A stretch of 64,000 nt of DNA, taken from NCBI RefSeq assembly GCF_003020585.1, contig NZ_PXUE01000004.1, positions 310,001 to 374,000 on the forward strand. Direction: 5' to 3'. The stretch comes from Chryseobacterium aurantiacum. GTDB lineage: Bacteria > Bacteroidota > Bacteroidia > Flavobacteriales > Weeksellaceae. The position numbers and the translations under genes are program-made. Shown in pieces: positions 52,746-61,454 of the stretch (positions within the stretch are counted from its first letter, which is position 1; the number at the start of each line of letters is the position of its first letter). Below the pieces are notes generated by a model. That model had not been told where the DNA came from and did not search any database. It saw only the letters and a program-made list of their open reading frames with translations.

Positions 52746-54884
52746 TTATTTCTTCAGATACAGATTAAAGTAATCTGTGATTTTCTGCATCAGATGAACT
52801 CTGTCTTTTCCAATTACATTATGCGGATGTCCAGGATATGCAAAGTAATCCAATTGAACACCATTATCCACTGCTGATTTGATGAATTTTATGGAATGTT
52901 GCCATACCACTACATCATCTTGTGCACCGTGAATCATCAATAATTTACCTTTCAGGTTCTGAACTTTATCCAAAAGATTAGCAGCAGCGTATCCTTGAGG
53001 ATTTTCCTGTGGAGTATCCATGTATCTTTCTCCGTACATAATCTCGTACATGCTCCAGTCAATTACCGGTCCACCGGCAACACCTACCTTAAATACATCA
53101 GGCTTACGAAGCATAAAGCTTGTTGTCATAAATCCTCCGAAACTCCATCCGTGGATTCCCATTCTTTCTGCATCTACATATGGAAGAGATTTCAGGTAGT
53201 CTACTCCTTTCATCTGGTCGTTCATTTCTGTTGTTCCCAGATTTCTGAAAACAGCCTGTTCAAATTTCATCCCACGGTTGGAAGACCCTCTACCATCCAT
53301 TGTAAAGATGATGTATCCGTTTTGAGCCATATATTCATACCAAAGATTTCCAGAAGCCGGGAAGCTATTCGTGATTAACTGTAAATGCGGCCCGTTATAC
53401 AGATAAACAATGGTTGGATATTTTTTATTAGGATCAAAATTAGTCGGTAGAATCACTTTACCATATAATGGAGTTCCATCGTCAGCTTTTAATTCTACAT
53501 TTTTAATTTCAGGTCTCTGATAGTTCTTCAATGGATTTTCAGAGGTAAGGATATTTGTGGATTTTAAATTGGCTGTATTAATGATATTCCCTACTCTCGG
53601 AGAATTTGCATTACTGTAAGCATCATATAAATAGTTTCCGTCACTGCTTAGAACTCCTGTATGCATACCCTCACTGTTGTCTAGCCTCTGCATTTTAAAA
53701 TTCGTCCAGTTGATTTTATATAAATGTCTTTCCAAAGGAGTTTCTTTTGTTGAAGTAAAGAAAATTTCCTTTTTCTTATCATTAAATCCTAAGATATCGG
53801 TTACCAACCAGTCTCCTTTTGTAATCTGAGCAACCAATCCTTTATCAAGATTATAATGGAATAAATGATTGTACCCTGTTCTCTGACTCTGCCAGATGAA
53901 ATCGGTGTTTGAATTTGGGAAGAATGTAAGCGGGTGTTGTGGCTCAACATATTTACTGTCTGTTTCTTCAAATAATGTCTTCACCAATGTTCCGGTAGCA
54001 GCATCATATTGATTCATCTTCATGTGATTCTGACCTCTGTTTAATACTCCTACAAAGATGTACTTTGAATCAGGACTCCACGTGATAGCTGTTAAATACT
54101 GATCTTTTTCCCCTTCAACCTTCAGAAAAGTTGTTGCCTGAGTTTTGATATTAAAAACCCCTAATGTTACCTGATGTGAAGCTTGCCCTGCCATTGGGTA
54201 CTTCATGTTATGGTTAACGGCTGGCGTTACAGACCAGTCAATAATTGGGTAATCTGCAACCATTGTCTGATCCATTTTATAGAACGCTACACTTTCAGAA
54301 TTTGGAGCAGGGAAAATTCCTGTATCAATTCCGAATTCATTTCTGTGAACGGCCTGACCACTGATTATATTCTCATTGGTTTCATTGGTTACTGCAATGG
54401 TTTTTCCGTTTTTATTTACAAATAAATTATTCTTTGCTGTAAAGGCAAAAGTCTGCCCGTCACCAAACATTTTCACATTGGCAGCGTCCTGATCTACAGC
54501 CACAGAATTCTTTACTTTCCAGTCGGTTCCTGATTTTTCTATCCAGAACATTTTACCGCCTGTATTGAAATATCCATTGGATGTTCCCGTAAATCTGATA
54601 GATGGAACAGCTTTCAGTTTATCGTTTGTAAACTGCCTGTTCAGTTGCGTCAGGGATACCAGAGTGTCCTGTTTATTTGTTTTTAAATCTGTTGCCAGAT
54701 ATCCACCTTTTACTGCCTGGATGTAAGATTTCCCGTCTGTAGACCATGAAAATTGTGAAATATTTTTCACGGCAAGATTGGTTCTCATTCCATTTACAGC
54801 CTCCGCCATCGTAAATTTCTGTGTTTGGGCAAATGCTGAACTACCCACAACAAGCATCAATAAAGAAAATTTATGTAATTTCAT
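52746..54884 (-). CDS. S9-family (DPP4-type) serine peptidase
   Basis: A 712-residue exported peptidase: signal peptide (MKLHKFSLLMLVVGSSAFA, mature QTQKFTMAEAV), an N-terminal beta-propeller (about 60-460) and a C-terminal alpha/beta hydrolase domain. GWSFGGFM carries the nucleophile Ser (about 581), GAQDDVV the Asp (about 655) and GHPHNV the His (about 686). Matches dipeptidyl peptidase IV-like enzymes of Bacteroidota, which cleave X-Pro dipeptides. Confidence 0.94.
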   Translation of the reverse strand: MKLHKFSLLMLVVGSSAFAQTQKFTMAEAVNGMRTNLAVKNISQFSWSTDGKSYIQAVKGGYLATDLKTNKQDTLVSLTQLNRQFTNDKLKAVPSIRFTGTSNGYFNTGGKMFWIEKSGTDWKVKNSVAVDQDAANVKMFGDGQTFAFTAKNNLFVNKNGKTIAVTNETNENIISGQAVHRNEFGIDTGIFPAPNSESVAFYKMDQTMVADYPIIDWSVTPAVNHNMKYPMAGQASHQVTLGVFNIKTQATTFLKVEGEKDQYLTAITWSPDSKYIFVGVLNRGQNHMKMNQYDAATGTLVKTLFEETDSKYVEPQHPLTFFPNSNTDFIWQSQRTGYNHLFHYNLDKGLVAQITKGDWLVTDILGFNDKKKEIFFTSTKETPLERHLYKINWTNFKMQRLDNSEGMHTGVLSSDGNYLYDAYSNANSPRVGNIINTANLKSTNILTSENPLKNYQRPEIKNVELKADDGTPLYGKVILPTNFDPNKKYPTIVYLYNGPHLQLITNSFPASGNLWYEYMAQNGYIIFTMDGRGSSNRGMKFEQAVFRNLGTTEMNDQMKGVDYLKSLPYVDAERMGIHGWSFGGFMTTSFMLRKPDVFKVGVAGGPVIDWSMYEIMYGERYMDTPQENPQGYAAANLLDKVQNLKGKLLMIHGAQDDVVVWQHSIKFIKSAVDNGVQLDYFAYPGHPHNVIGKDRVHLMQKITDYFNLYLKK

Positions 54885-54903
54885 TGTATAAAATTGAATC
54901 CAT

Positions 54904-54911
54904 CAAAAATA
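54904..54911 (-). promoter_or_regulatory. Putative -7 box for the DPP4-type gene
   Basis: Minus-strand TATTTTTG, 19 bases before the start. Confidence 0.45.
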
Positions 54912-55166
54912 AGAAATAAAAATCATCCGTTAAGAAACGTTAAAATAAAACATTCATAAAATAGGATTAATGTATTGATAAAAATTATTTCTTACCTTAA
55001 TACTAGAATTTATGAGGATTATTAGACGGACACACAGATTCAAAATTGGCCTAAAAAGATCAATGGATAACAGGAAAAAGTGAATAAAAAGCTTAAAATT
55101 GGATGGAATTTGAAGCATACATGCATTTCTTATCCTATATCAATGACTTGTATACTCTCTCTGTTC

Positions 55167-55174
55167 TAAATTTG
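55167..55174 (+). promoter_or_regulatory. Putative -7 box for the YceI gene
   Basis: TAAATTTG, with TTG at 55148-55150, 33 bases before the ATG. Confidence 0.5.
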
Positions 55175-55207
55175 CATCATTAATAATAACAAAAAATACA
55201 AAATACA

Positions 55208-55720
55208 ATGGCAACAAAATGGAACCTAGACCCTACGCATAGTGAAATTACATTCAAAGTAAAACACATGATGATTTCTAATGTAAAAGGAAGCTTCAGA
55301 ACTTTCACTGCTGAAATTGAAGCTGAAGATGAATTTTTTGCAAATGCAAAAACTACTGCAACCATTCAGACAGATTCTGTATTCACTAATAATACAGACA
55401 GAGATAATCATTTAAAGTCTGCAGAGTTCTTCAATGCTGAAGCTCACCCAACAATCACTTTTGAGTCTCTGAAATTAAACAATGAGGTGGTAGGAAACCT
55501 TACCATTAACGGGATTACAAAACCAGTAACATTGGATGTTGATTTCGGAGGAATTAATGTAGACCCATGGGGGAATACAAAGGCAGGTTTCTCTTTTGAA
55601 GGGAAAATTAGCAGAAAAGACTTTGGGCTTAACTGGAATGCAGCTCTTGAAGCAGGAGGTGTAATGGTAAGTGATGATGTGAAAATTGCTGGCGAATTAC
55701 AGTTTGTAAAACAAGTATAA
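55208..55720 (+). CDS. YceI-family lipid-binding protein
   Basis: A 170-residue lipocalin-like protein: WNLDPTHSEITFKVKHMMISNVKGSFRTFTAEIE, then NLTINGITKPVTLDVDFGG and SRKDFGLNWNAALEAGGVMVSDDVKI. All are the YceI signature. No signal peptide is visible, so a cytoplasmic form is likely (E. coli YceI is periplasmic). Binds isoprenoids or amphiphiles in characterised members. Monocistronic with own promoter and terminator. Confidence 0.93.
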   Translation: MATKWNLDPTHSEITFKVKHMMISNVKGSFRTFTAEIEAEDEFFANAKTTATIQTDSVFTNNTDRDNHLKSAEFFNAEAHPTITFESLKLNNEVVGNLTINGITKPVTLDVDFGGINVDPWGNTKAGFSFEGKISRKDFGLNWNAALEAGGVMVSDDVKIAGELQFVKQV

Positions 55721-55737
55721 TTTGTAACATACTTTTT

Positions 55738-55783
55738 GAAAGGTTCAGGGATTTTTTACTAAAACCTTGAACCTTTTATTTTT
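55738..55783 (+). terminator. Terminator after YceI
   Basis: AAAGGTTCAGG / CCTTGAACCTTT (one mismatch) followed by T-rich sequence. Confidence 0.8.
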
Positions 55784-55801
55784 TTATTAATAAAGCTATT
55801 T

Positions 55802-56629
55802 ATGAATCTCAACGATCTGCAAAACATAAGCGAGAGCTTTAAAAATACTCAAAGAATGCCGGTTTTATTCCTTGGACATGGTTCTCCCATGAATGCCATT
55901 GAAGAAAATCAGTTTGTACAGGGATTTCGAAAAGCAGCAAGTGAAATTCCAAAACCGAATGTCATCCTTTGTATTTCTGCACATTGGTATACGGAGGGAA
56001 CTTTTGTGACAGCTATGGAAATGCCTAAAACGATTCATGATTTTTATGGTTTTCCTAAGGAATTGTTTGATGTGCAATATCCTGCTCCCGGAAATCCTGA
56101 ACTAGCCAGGGAAACAGCTGAACTTTTGCTTCCTATAGATGTGGAAGAAGATCATAACTGGGGCCTTGATCATGGAGCGTGGTCTGTCATCAAACATATG
56201 TATCCAGATGCAGATATTCCGGTAATCCAGTTAAGCATTGATTATACAAAGCCCTCGCAGTATCATTATGATCTGGCAAAAAGACTGAACAAGCTTCGTG
56301 AAAAGGGTATTCTGATCATCGGAAGTGGAAATATTGTTCATAATCTACGTTTAATCGACTGGAAAAACATCAATACGGTAGGCGCTGGCTGGGACTGGGC
56401 TATAGAAGCCAGAGAGAAAACCAACAACTGGCTTTTGGATGGTGATTTCCAGCATATTATTGATTATCAGAAACAGGGAACATCCTTGCAATATGCTATT
56501 CCTACACCGGATCATTATCTGCCATTACTTTATACTTTAGGATTGAAGGATCAGTCCGAAGAACTCACCTTATTTAATGATGAACTTATTGGTGGTTCTC
56601 TTAGTATGACAAGTGTAAGGATTGGTTAA
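55802..56629 (+). CDS. ygiD: YgiD-type 4,5-DOPA dioxygenase
   Basis: A 275-residue extradiol ring-cleavage dioxygenase of the LigB/YgiD family. MPVLFLGHGSPMNAIE carries the first metal-binding His, CISAHWYTEGTFV the second, DHGAWSVIKHMYPDADIPVIQLSID the active-site block. In E. coli YgiD opens the ring of DOPA. Length matches. Monocistronic. Confidence 0.93.
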   Translation: MNLNDLQNISESFKNTQRMPVLFLGHGSPMNAIEENQFVQGFRKAASEIPKPNVILCISAHWYTEGTFVTAMEMPKTIHDFYGFPKELFDVQYPAPGNPELARETAELLLPIDVEEDHNWGLDHGAWSVIKHMYPDADIPVIQLSIDYTKPSQYHYDLAKRLNKLREKGILIIGSGNIVHNLRLIDWKNINTVGAGWDWAIEAREKTNNWLLDGDFQHIIDYQKQGTSLQYAIPTPDHYLPLLYTLGLKDQSEELTLFNDELIGGSLSMTSVRIG

Positions 56630-56660
56630 GAAACCTAAAGAAATATTTTTCAAAAAAATA

Positions 56661-56701
56661 AAAAAAGGAAATACCTCAGTGGAGATATTTCCTTTTCTTT
56701 T
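56661..56701. terminator. Bidirectional terminator
   Basis: AAGGAAATACCTC / GAGATATTTCCTT hairpin with A- and T-runs, between convergent ygiD and subtilase genes. Confidence 0.85.
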
Positions 56702-56714
56702 ATATAGAATATGT

Positions 56715-58196
56715 TTATTGTACTGCTTTTAAAACATTTATATTTCCGTACCCATAGCTTGAATTCACATTTGGATAATAGGTTGCTGCCTGTCTCATTT
56801 TATTAAGGACCTGATCTCTTGTCCATGATGGATTTTTGGACCAAACCAAAGCCGCAATTCCTGCGGTAGCTGCAGTAGCTACTGAAGATCCACCTACATA
56901 ATCTGCCTGTCCGTTATAATAGCTTAAAACCGGAACCGTACTTCCTGAAGCTCTTTCCATCTGGAATGTAAAGTCAATTTGGCTTCCGGAGTGGCAAACA
57001 TCACACTTCTGATTGGAAGTACCCTCTTTCACTCCTGTTATTGCCTGCGTTTCGGACATTGATGCCGGGAAAATAACGCCTACAAAATTTGTAAAACTGG
57101 TAGAAGTTCCCCCTGCACAAAAAATCAATTTTCCTCTGGCATAGGCGTACTTCACTCCATCTTCAATTTTCCCTACGGAAAAAATATGTCCCATTGACAT
57201 GGATATGATCTTTACATTGGTATTATTCCCAAGATCCGTAAATGCAGTTTTCACTCCATTCTGCTCACTGGAAGTCTCTAGTACAACATTCTCAGCAGCA
57301 CGGTAGGCAATTAAATTAGCATTATAAGCTACACCTACAGGCAATCCTGCATTATTTCTTGGTGCGGTCATTACAGAAGCCATTTTTGTTCCGTGCCCGC
57401 ACTGATCCACTGAGCCGTCAGAATTATAAGCCCCTACTTTACTGATTGTTCTTCCTGATGAAGCTCCATTATTAAAGCTTCCTCCCAATAAGGTCTGTTC
57501 TGGAGAAACGCCGGTATCAATAAGACCTATTGTTACTCCCGCTCCGGTACTATAGCCCCACGCTTCAGGAATATTATGTTTTGTAAATGCCCATGGAATT
57601 TTTGCACTTGGAGTGGTAGAAGTATAATCTACCGCATTTAATGTGGCTGATGAGAAACCACATCCGGAAGAACCGCTGCCAGAAGATCTTCCTGCTGTAT
57701 TCAACTTAGCTTCATTTTCAAAATAGTGATAGTCTGCCGGCTCCACATAACGGATGGTCTTCATTTGACGAAGAGCTGTCAAAGTTTCTTCCTTGTCAAT
57801 AATGACATCCATCTGATTAAGATACTTATCTGTGGTAAGGAGAAATCTTGCGGTTTCTACTCCTTCATATTTTTTGATGACAGATAGAATTTCATTTTCC
57901 ATTGCCTGATTATCCGGAGACTTACTTCTGTCAAAATCATCCTTAGATGAACCAAACCCTACAGATACCATTCTATTTCCATGAAAAACAGCACTCCAAA
58001 GAAAATGATCTGATTCATTTTTCCAATTGAATGCTCCATCCGTTTTAATGGCTTGGTTAATTCTTTCATTGATCTGTTTTTCTGTCAATGGACCTTTTTG
58101 AGTTACTTCAATATTTGGATTTTCATTTTGAAGTTCCCCTGTGGTACAAGAGTTTAAGGCAAGAAATAATGCCAGGAAGAATACACTTTTTTTCAT
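56715..58196 (-). CDS. Subtilisin-like (S8) serine protease lipoprotein
   Basis: A 493-residue exported protease: MKKSVFFLALFLALNSC (lipobox Cys17), an inhibitor-like propeptide (about 35-155) and an S8 catalytic domain with D227 (IGLIDTGVS), H268 (QCGHGTKMA) and S438 (GGSSVATAATAG). CDVCHSG (398-404) inside the domain may form a disulphide. It lacks a type IX C-terminal domain; lipidation is the likely retention mode. Confidence 0.93.
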   Translation of the reverse strand: MKKSVFFLALFLALNSCTTGELQNENPNIEVTQKGPLTEKQINERINQAIKTDGAFNWKNESDHFLWSAVFHGNRMVSVGFGSSKDDFDRSKSPDNQAMENEILSVIKKYEGVETARFLLTTDKYLNQMDVIIDKEETLTALRQMKTIRYVEPADYHYFENEAKLNTAGRSSGSGSSGCGFSSATLNAVDYTSTTPSAKIPWAFTKHNIPEAWGYSTGAGVTIGLIDTGVSPEQTLLGGSFNNGASSGRTISKVGAYNSDGSVDQCGHGTKMASVMTAPRNNAGLPVGVAYNANLIAYRAAENVVLETSSEQNGVKTAFTDLGNNTNVKIISMSMGHIFSVGKIEDGVKYAYARGKLIFCAGGTSTSFTNFVGVIFPASMSETQAITGVKEGTSNQKCDVCHSGSQIDFTFQMERASGSTVPVLSYYNGQADYVGGSSVATAATAGIAALVWSKNPSWTRDQVLNKMRQAATYYPNVNSSYGYGNINVLKAVQ

Positions 58197-58466
58197 ATGT
58201 TATAATTTTGGTTGGAGCCACAATATAACACTTTAGCGGGAATTACAAATTTAAAAAAAATGAATTTAGCATTACATGAATATTAATTACCTGTTAGAAA
58301 CCAAACTCTTATGCTTTATATTATTTTAAAGAAAAGGAAAAAGAATAATGTGATAAAACCGCTCCCTACAGAGAATAGGAACGATCACTCACCCAAATAG
58401 CAATATTTTTATAATTAAAAAGTATTCTTAATTCTTGTTGGTTTTTATATTGAAATTTCAAGTTTA

Positions 58467-58916
58467 CTATCCTACTCTTTTTTCATAGCATACACTGTTA
58501 TCAACACCTATGTATTGACCATAATTAGGAATCTTGTAGAAGCCACATTTTTCATAAACAGAAATCGCATTTTTCAGATCCTGGGAAGTTTCCAGTACTG
58601 CTTTTTTATAACCTAATGCCTTCGCCCAGTCTTCCAATTCATTTACAATGGTGGTTCCTAGTCCTTTTTTCCTGAATTTCGGATTTGTAAACATCCTTTT
58701 AATCTCTACAGTATCCATTGAAAACTCCTTGAAAGCCCCACAAGCAGCCGGAGCTTCATCAATGTATACAACGATACAGTTTTTAATTGTATCAATTTTG
58801 TTAAATTGATCAAAGAACTCATGATCATCTCCATTATGTTCTGCCAGAGTTGCATCAAGGTGCTTAACAAGATTTTGAAAATCCGGATGATTAGAATCTG
58901 TTCTAAGTATATTCAT
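58467..58916 (-). CDS. GNAT-family N-acetyltransferase
   Basis: A 149-residue acetyltransferase: IVVYIDEAPAACGAFKEF, VEIKRMFTNPKFRKKGLGTTIVNELEDWAKALGYKKAVLETSQDLKNAISVYEKCGF. The RKKGLGT motif binds acetyl-CoA; NAISVYEKCGF is the motif B end. Substrate unknown. Downstream of hutH in the same orientation but separated from it by a terminator. Confidence 0.92.
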   Translation of the reverse strand: MNILRTDSNHPDFQNLVKHLDATLAEHNGDDHEFFDQFNKIDTIKNCIVVYIDEAPAACGAFKEFSMDTVEIKRMFTNPKFRKKGLGTTIVNELEDWAKALGYKKAVLETSQDLKNAISVYEKCGFYKIPNYGQYIGVDNSVCYEKRVG

Positions 58917-58948
58917 TTTTTAATTAAAGTTTAATGGTGACAGTAAAC

Positions 58949-58980
58949 AAAAAAGCTTCCTTTCGGAAGCTTTTCATTTT
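58949..58980 (-). terminator. Terminator after hutH
   Basis: Perfect AAAAGCTTCC / GGAAGCTTTT stem with TTTC loop (58951-58974), 14 bases after the stop. Confidence 0.88.
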
Positions 58981-58988
58981 ATTTTTGA

Positions 58989-60476
58989 TTAGTTTACAAC
59001 AAACTTTCTTTCATTGATAAGCTCCGCAATGGCTAGCATATCCTGTCCGATCAATCTGTCGTCTTCAAGTTTAGCAACCTTAGAACGAAGAATAGTGTAG
59101 TTTTCTTCAATCAATTTAGAGCACTTAGCCGGTCTTCTGAATTCAAGCCCTTGTGCTGCAAACATTAATTCAACAGATAGAATATTGACAAGATTTCCAA
59201 GAACCTGATTGAATTTTCTTCCGGAGATACTTCCCATGGAAACATGATCCTCTTGTCCTAAACTGGTTGGAATAGAGTCTGCAGATGCAGGGAAACATAA
59301 TGTTTTGTTTTCAGTAACCAAAGCTGCGGAAGTATACTGAGGAATCATGAATCCTGAGTTTAATCCTGAGCTTTCTGTCAATAATCTTGGAAGACCATAT
59401 TTTCCTTCCAATAATAAATAGCTTCTTCTGTCTGAAATATTTCCTAATTCTGCAGCAGCCAATGTTGCGTAATCTAAAGGTAGAGCCATCAGCTGTCCGT
59501 GGAAGTTTCCTCCGGAAATAGATTCTTCGGCACTTAGTACAATTGGGTTATCTGTTACAGAATTTAGTTCTGTTTCTGCCATTCCTTTCAGGTGTTCAAA
59601 AGAATTTCTACTTGCCCCGTGAACCTGTGGTACACATCTCATGGAATAAGGATCCTGAACTCTCTCACAATCTTCATGAGCCTGCATATTTTCTGATCCT
59701 TTTAAAAATTTCAGCATTCTTGCAGCTACTTTTTTACTTCCTGCGAAAGGTCTGATCTCATGAAGTTCTTTTTTGAACGGGCTTGCCGAACCTCTGTATG
59801 CTTCAATACTCATTGCTGCAGTTACATCTGCAAGATCCAATAAATATTCAAATTTTTCAAGTCCTTTTATCGCATGGGCCAGAATAAACTGTGTTCCATT
59901 GATTAATCCTAACCCTTCTTTTGGACCTAAAGTCAATGCTTCAAGATTATTTTTCTGCAATACTTCCATCGTATTGGAAACTTTATCCCCTTCCCAAACC
60001 TGTCCTAATCCCAATAAAGGCAGTACAAGATGTGCTAAAGGAGCCAAATCTCCGGAAGCACCTACAGAACCCTGCTCAGGAACTACAGGAATGATATCTT
60101 TTTCAAGCATCAGGATCATTCTTTCAATCACTTCTAAGGAAACCCCTGAAAATCCTTTTGACAGGGCATGAACCTTAGCAATCATCATAATTTTGGAAAG
60201 TTCCTTATCAATTGGTTTTCCAACTCCTACTGCATGAGAAATAATAAGGTTATACTGTAACTGAGCTGTTTCATCAGCTGATATTTTAGTATCGCACAAT
60301 GGTCCGAATCCTGTATTAATCCCATATACACATCTATCGGATTCTACTATTTTCTGTACGTTTCTCTGAGATTTTAAAATTTGTTCTTTGGCCGCTTTAT
60401 TCAGCTTGGCTTTATTTGGCTTTTTACATATTTCCAGAACATCATGGAAAGTAAAGACATCTACTCCGTATATCAT
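58989..60476 (-). CDS. hutH: Histidine ammonia-lyase
   Basis: A 495-residue MIO enzyme deaminating histidine to urocanate. YGINTGFGPL (51-60) and GSVGASGDLAPLAHL with the cofactor-forming Ala-Ser-Gly (140-142) are diagnostic. At the selectivity position the sequence is IISHAVG (S80-H81), as in HAL; tyrosine ammonia-lyases usually have HL or LH there, so histidine is the expected substrate. No hutU, hutI or hutG is next to it, so the rest of the pathway must lie elsewhere. Confidence 0.94.
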   Translation of the reverse strand: MIYGVDVFTFHDVLEICKKPNKAKLNKAAKEQILKSQRNVQKIVESDRCVYGINTGFGPLCDTKISADETAQLQYNLIISHAVGVGKPIDKELSKIMMIAKVHALSKGFSGVSLEVIERMILMLEKDIIPVVPEQGSVGASGDLAPLAHLVLPLLGLGQVWEGDKVSNTMEVLQKNNLEALTLGPKEGLGLINGTQFILAHAIKGLEKFEYLLDLADVTAAMSIEAYRGSASPFKKELHEIRPFAGSKKVAARMLKFLKGSENMQAHEDCERVQDPYSMRCVPQVHGASRNSFEHLKGMAETELNSVTDNPIVLSAEESISGGNFHGQLMALPLDYATLAAAELGNISDRRSYLLLEGKYGLPRLLTESSGLNSGFMIPQYTSAALVTENKTLCFPASADSIPTSLGQEDHVSMGSISGRKFNQVLGNLVNILSVELMFAAQGLEFRRPAKCSKLIEENYTILRSKVAKLEDDRLIGQDMLAIAELINERKFVVN

Positions 60477-60606
60477 TTCTAAAAAATTTTCTTAAAATTA
60501 CGCATTTAACCATAACTGGAGAAACTAAATTTCATCGTTCTATCTTTTTATGAAAAGAAGTAATTTAATTTACTATTTTTAGCACCGAAATTAAAAACAA
60601 TAATCC

Positions 60607-61368
60607 ATGAGACTGAAAACTTTACTGCTTGCTTTATGCGTTGCAGGTACCACAACTTTCGCCCAGAAAGTAAAATACTCCAAAGAAGATATCAAAAAAA
60701 TGGAGATGTATCTCTTCAACGAAGGCTTTAATACACCCTCTCCTAAAAAAACATCAACCATTACTCTAAAAGACGGGAGTTCTCACAAAGGCTTCTGTAA
60801 CAGCATCGAAACAAAAAAGGGGCAAATTTATGAGGTGGCCATCAAAGACAGTATTACTAAAAAGACAGCAAAGTTTAATGCTGATCAGATCAGTGAAATG
60901 TATGTTTATCCAAGCAACGGAGAAAAAATAATGAAGGTTTCAAAGTACATGGGGAACATCAGAAATTACAGCACCAAGAAACTAACGAAAAATACCAACA
61001 ACGACAGAATTTATTTTGTAAACCAAACGGTTTCTTTAAAGAATAAAAAAGACGAAAAGGAATTTCTAATGCAGGTCATCAATCCTGGTTTTGATGATAT
61101 CATTTCTGTATACCATGATCCAAGGGCTAAAGAAACAACAGGTTTTTCCGTAATGGGATCTCCACAGCTTGGTGGTGGCGTTATCAAATCCTATTATGTA
61201 AAAAAAGGAGATAAAATTATTTGGCTTCACAAGGATGATTTCGAGGACAATTATGATTTTCTTTTTGGTGATAATTCTGAATTTGTCAAAAAATACCCTA
61301 AAAATTCCGTTGAATGGGATTATTTCAGCTTTCTTATCAGCGAATACACTGCGATGACAAACGGATAA
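60607..61368 (+). CDS. Hypothetical secreted protein
   Basis: A 253-residue protein with signal peptide (MRLKTLLLALCVAGTTTFA, mature QKVKYSKEDIKKMEMYL). The mature region has KKTSTITLKDGSSHKGFCNSIETKKGQIYEVAIKDS and a strand-rich middle. I recognise no family. Followed by a terminator, then uvrC. Role unknown; envelope location likely. Confidence 0.75.
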   Translation: MRLKTLLLALCVAGTTTFAQKVKYSKEDIKKMEMYLFNEGFNTPSPKKTSTITLKDGSSHKGFCNSIETKKGQIYEVAIKDSITKKTAKFNADQISEMYVYPSNGEKIMKVSKYMGNIRNYSTKKLTKNTNNDRIYFVNQTVSLKNKKDEKEFLMQVINPGFDDIISVYHDPRAKETTGFSVMGSPQLGGGVIKSYYVKKGDKIIWLHKDDFEDNYDFLFGDNSEFVKKYPKNSVEWDYFSFLISEYTAMTNG

Positions 61369-61386
61369 TCTGTTTAAATATTTGAA

Positions 61387-61424
61387 TTAAAACCTGTAGA
61401 TCTTCCTGCAGGTTTTCTTCTTTT
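61387..61424 (+). terminator. Terminator after secreted-protein gene
   Basis: AAAACCTGTAG / CTGCAGGTTTT (one G-U) followed by CTTCTTTTT. Confidence 0.85.
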
Positions 61425-61442
61425 TAATAAGGAAAGTTTCCT

Positions 61443-61450
61443 TAATTTTG
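61443..61450 (+). promoter_or_regulatory. Putative -7 box touching the uvrC start
   Basis: TAATTTTG ends only 4 bases before the uvrC ATG, implying a leaderless or near-leaderless transcript if functional. Confidence 0.35.
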
Positions 61451-61454
61451 TTAT

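Larger units (their letters stand above)
54885..55207. other. Divergent intergenic region
   Basis: 323 AT-rich bases between divergent genes. TAnnTTTG boxes lie near both ends (below). A 23-codon basic ORF (ATG 55012, MRIIRRTHRFKIGLKRS) exists but has no supporting signal. No repeat or RNA gene seen. Confidence 0.4.

Noticed and set aside
55012..55083. Small basic ORF MRIIRRTHRFKIGLKRS (23 codons) between divergent genes
   Set aside because: No promoter box, no conservation evidence and an AT-rich setting in which such ORFs occur by chance.
58350..58400. GC-richer hairpin upstream of the subtilase gene as a REP copy
   Set aside because: GTGAT...ATCAC arms with CGTTCCTATT inside resemble the dispersed repeat only weakly; too diverged to call.
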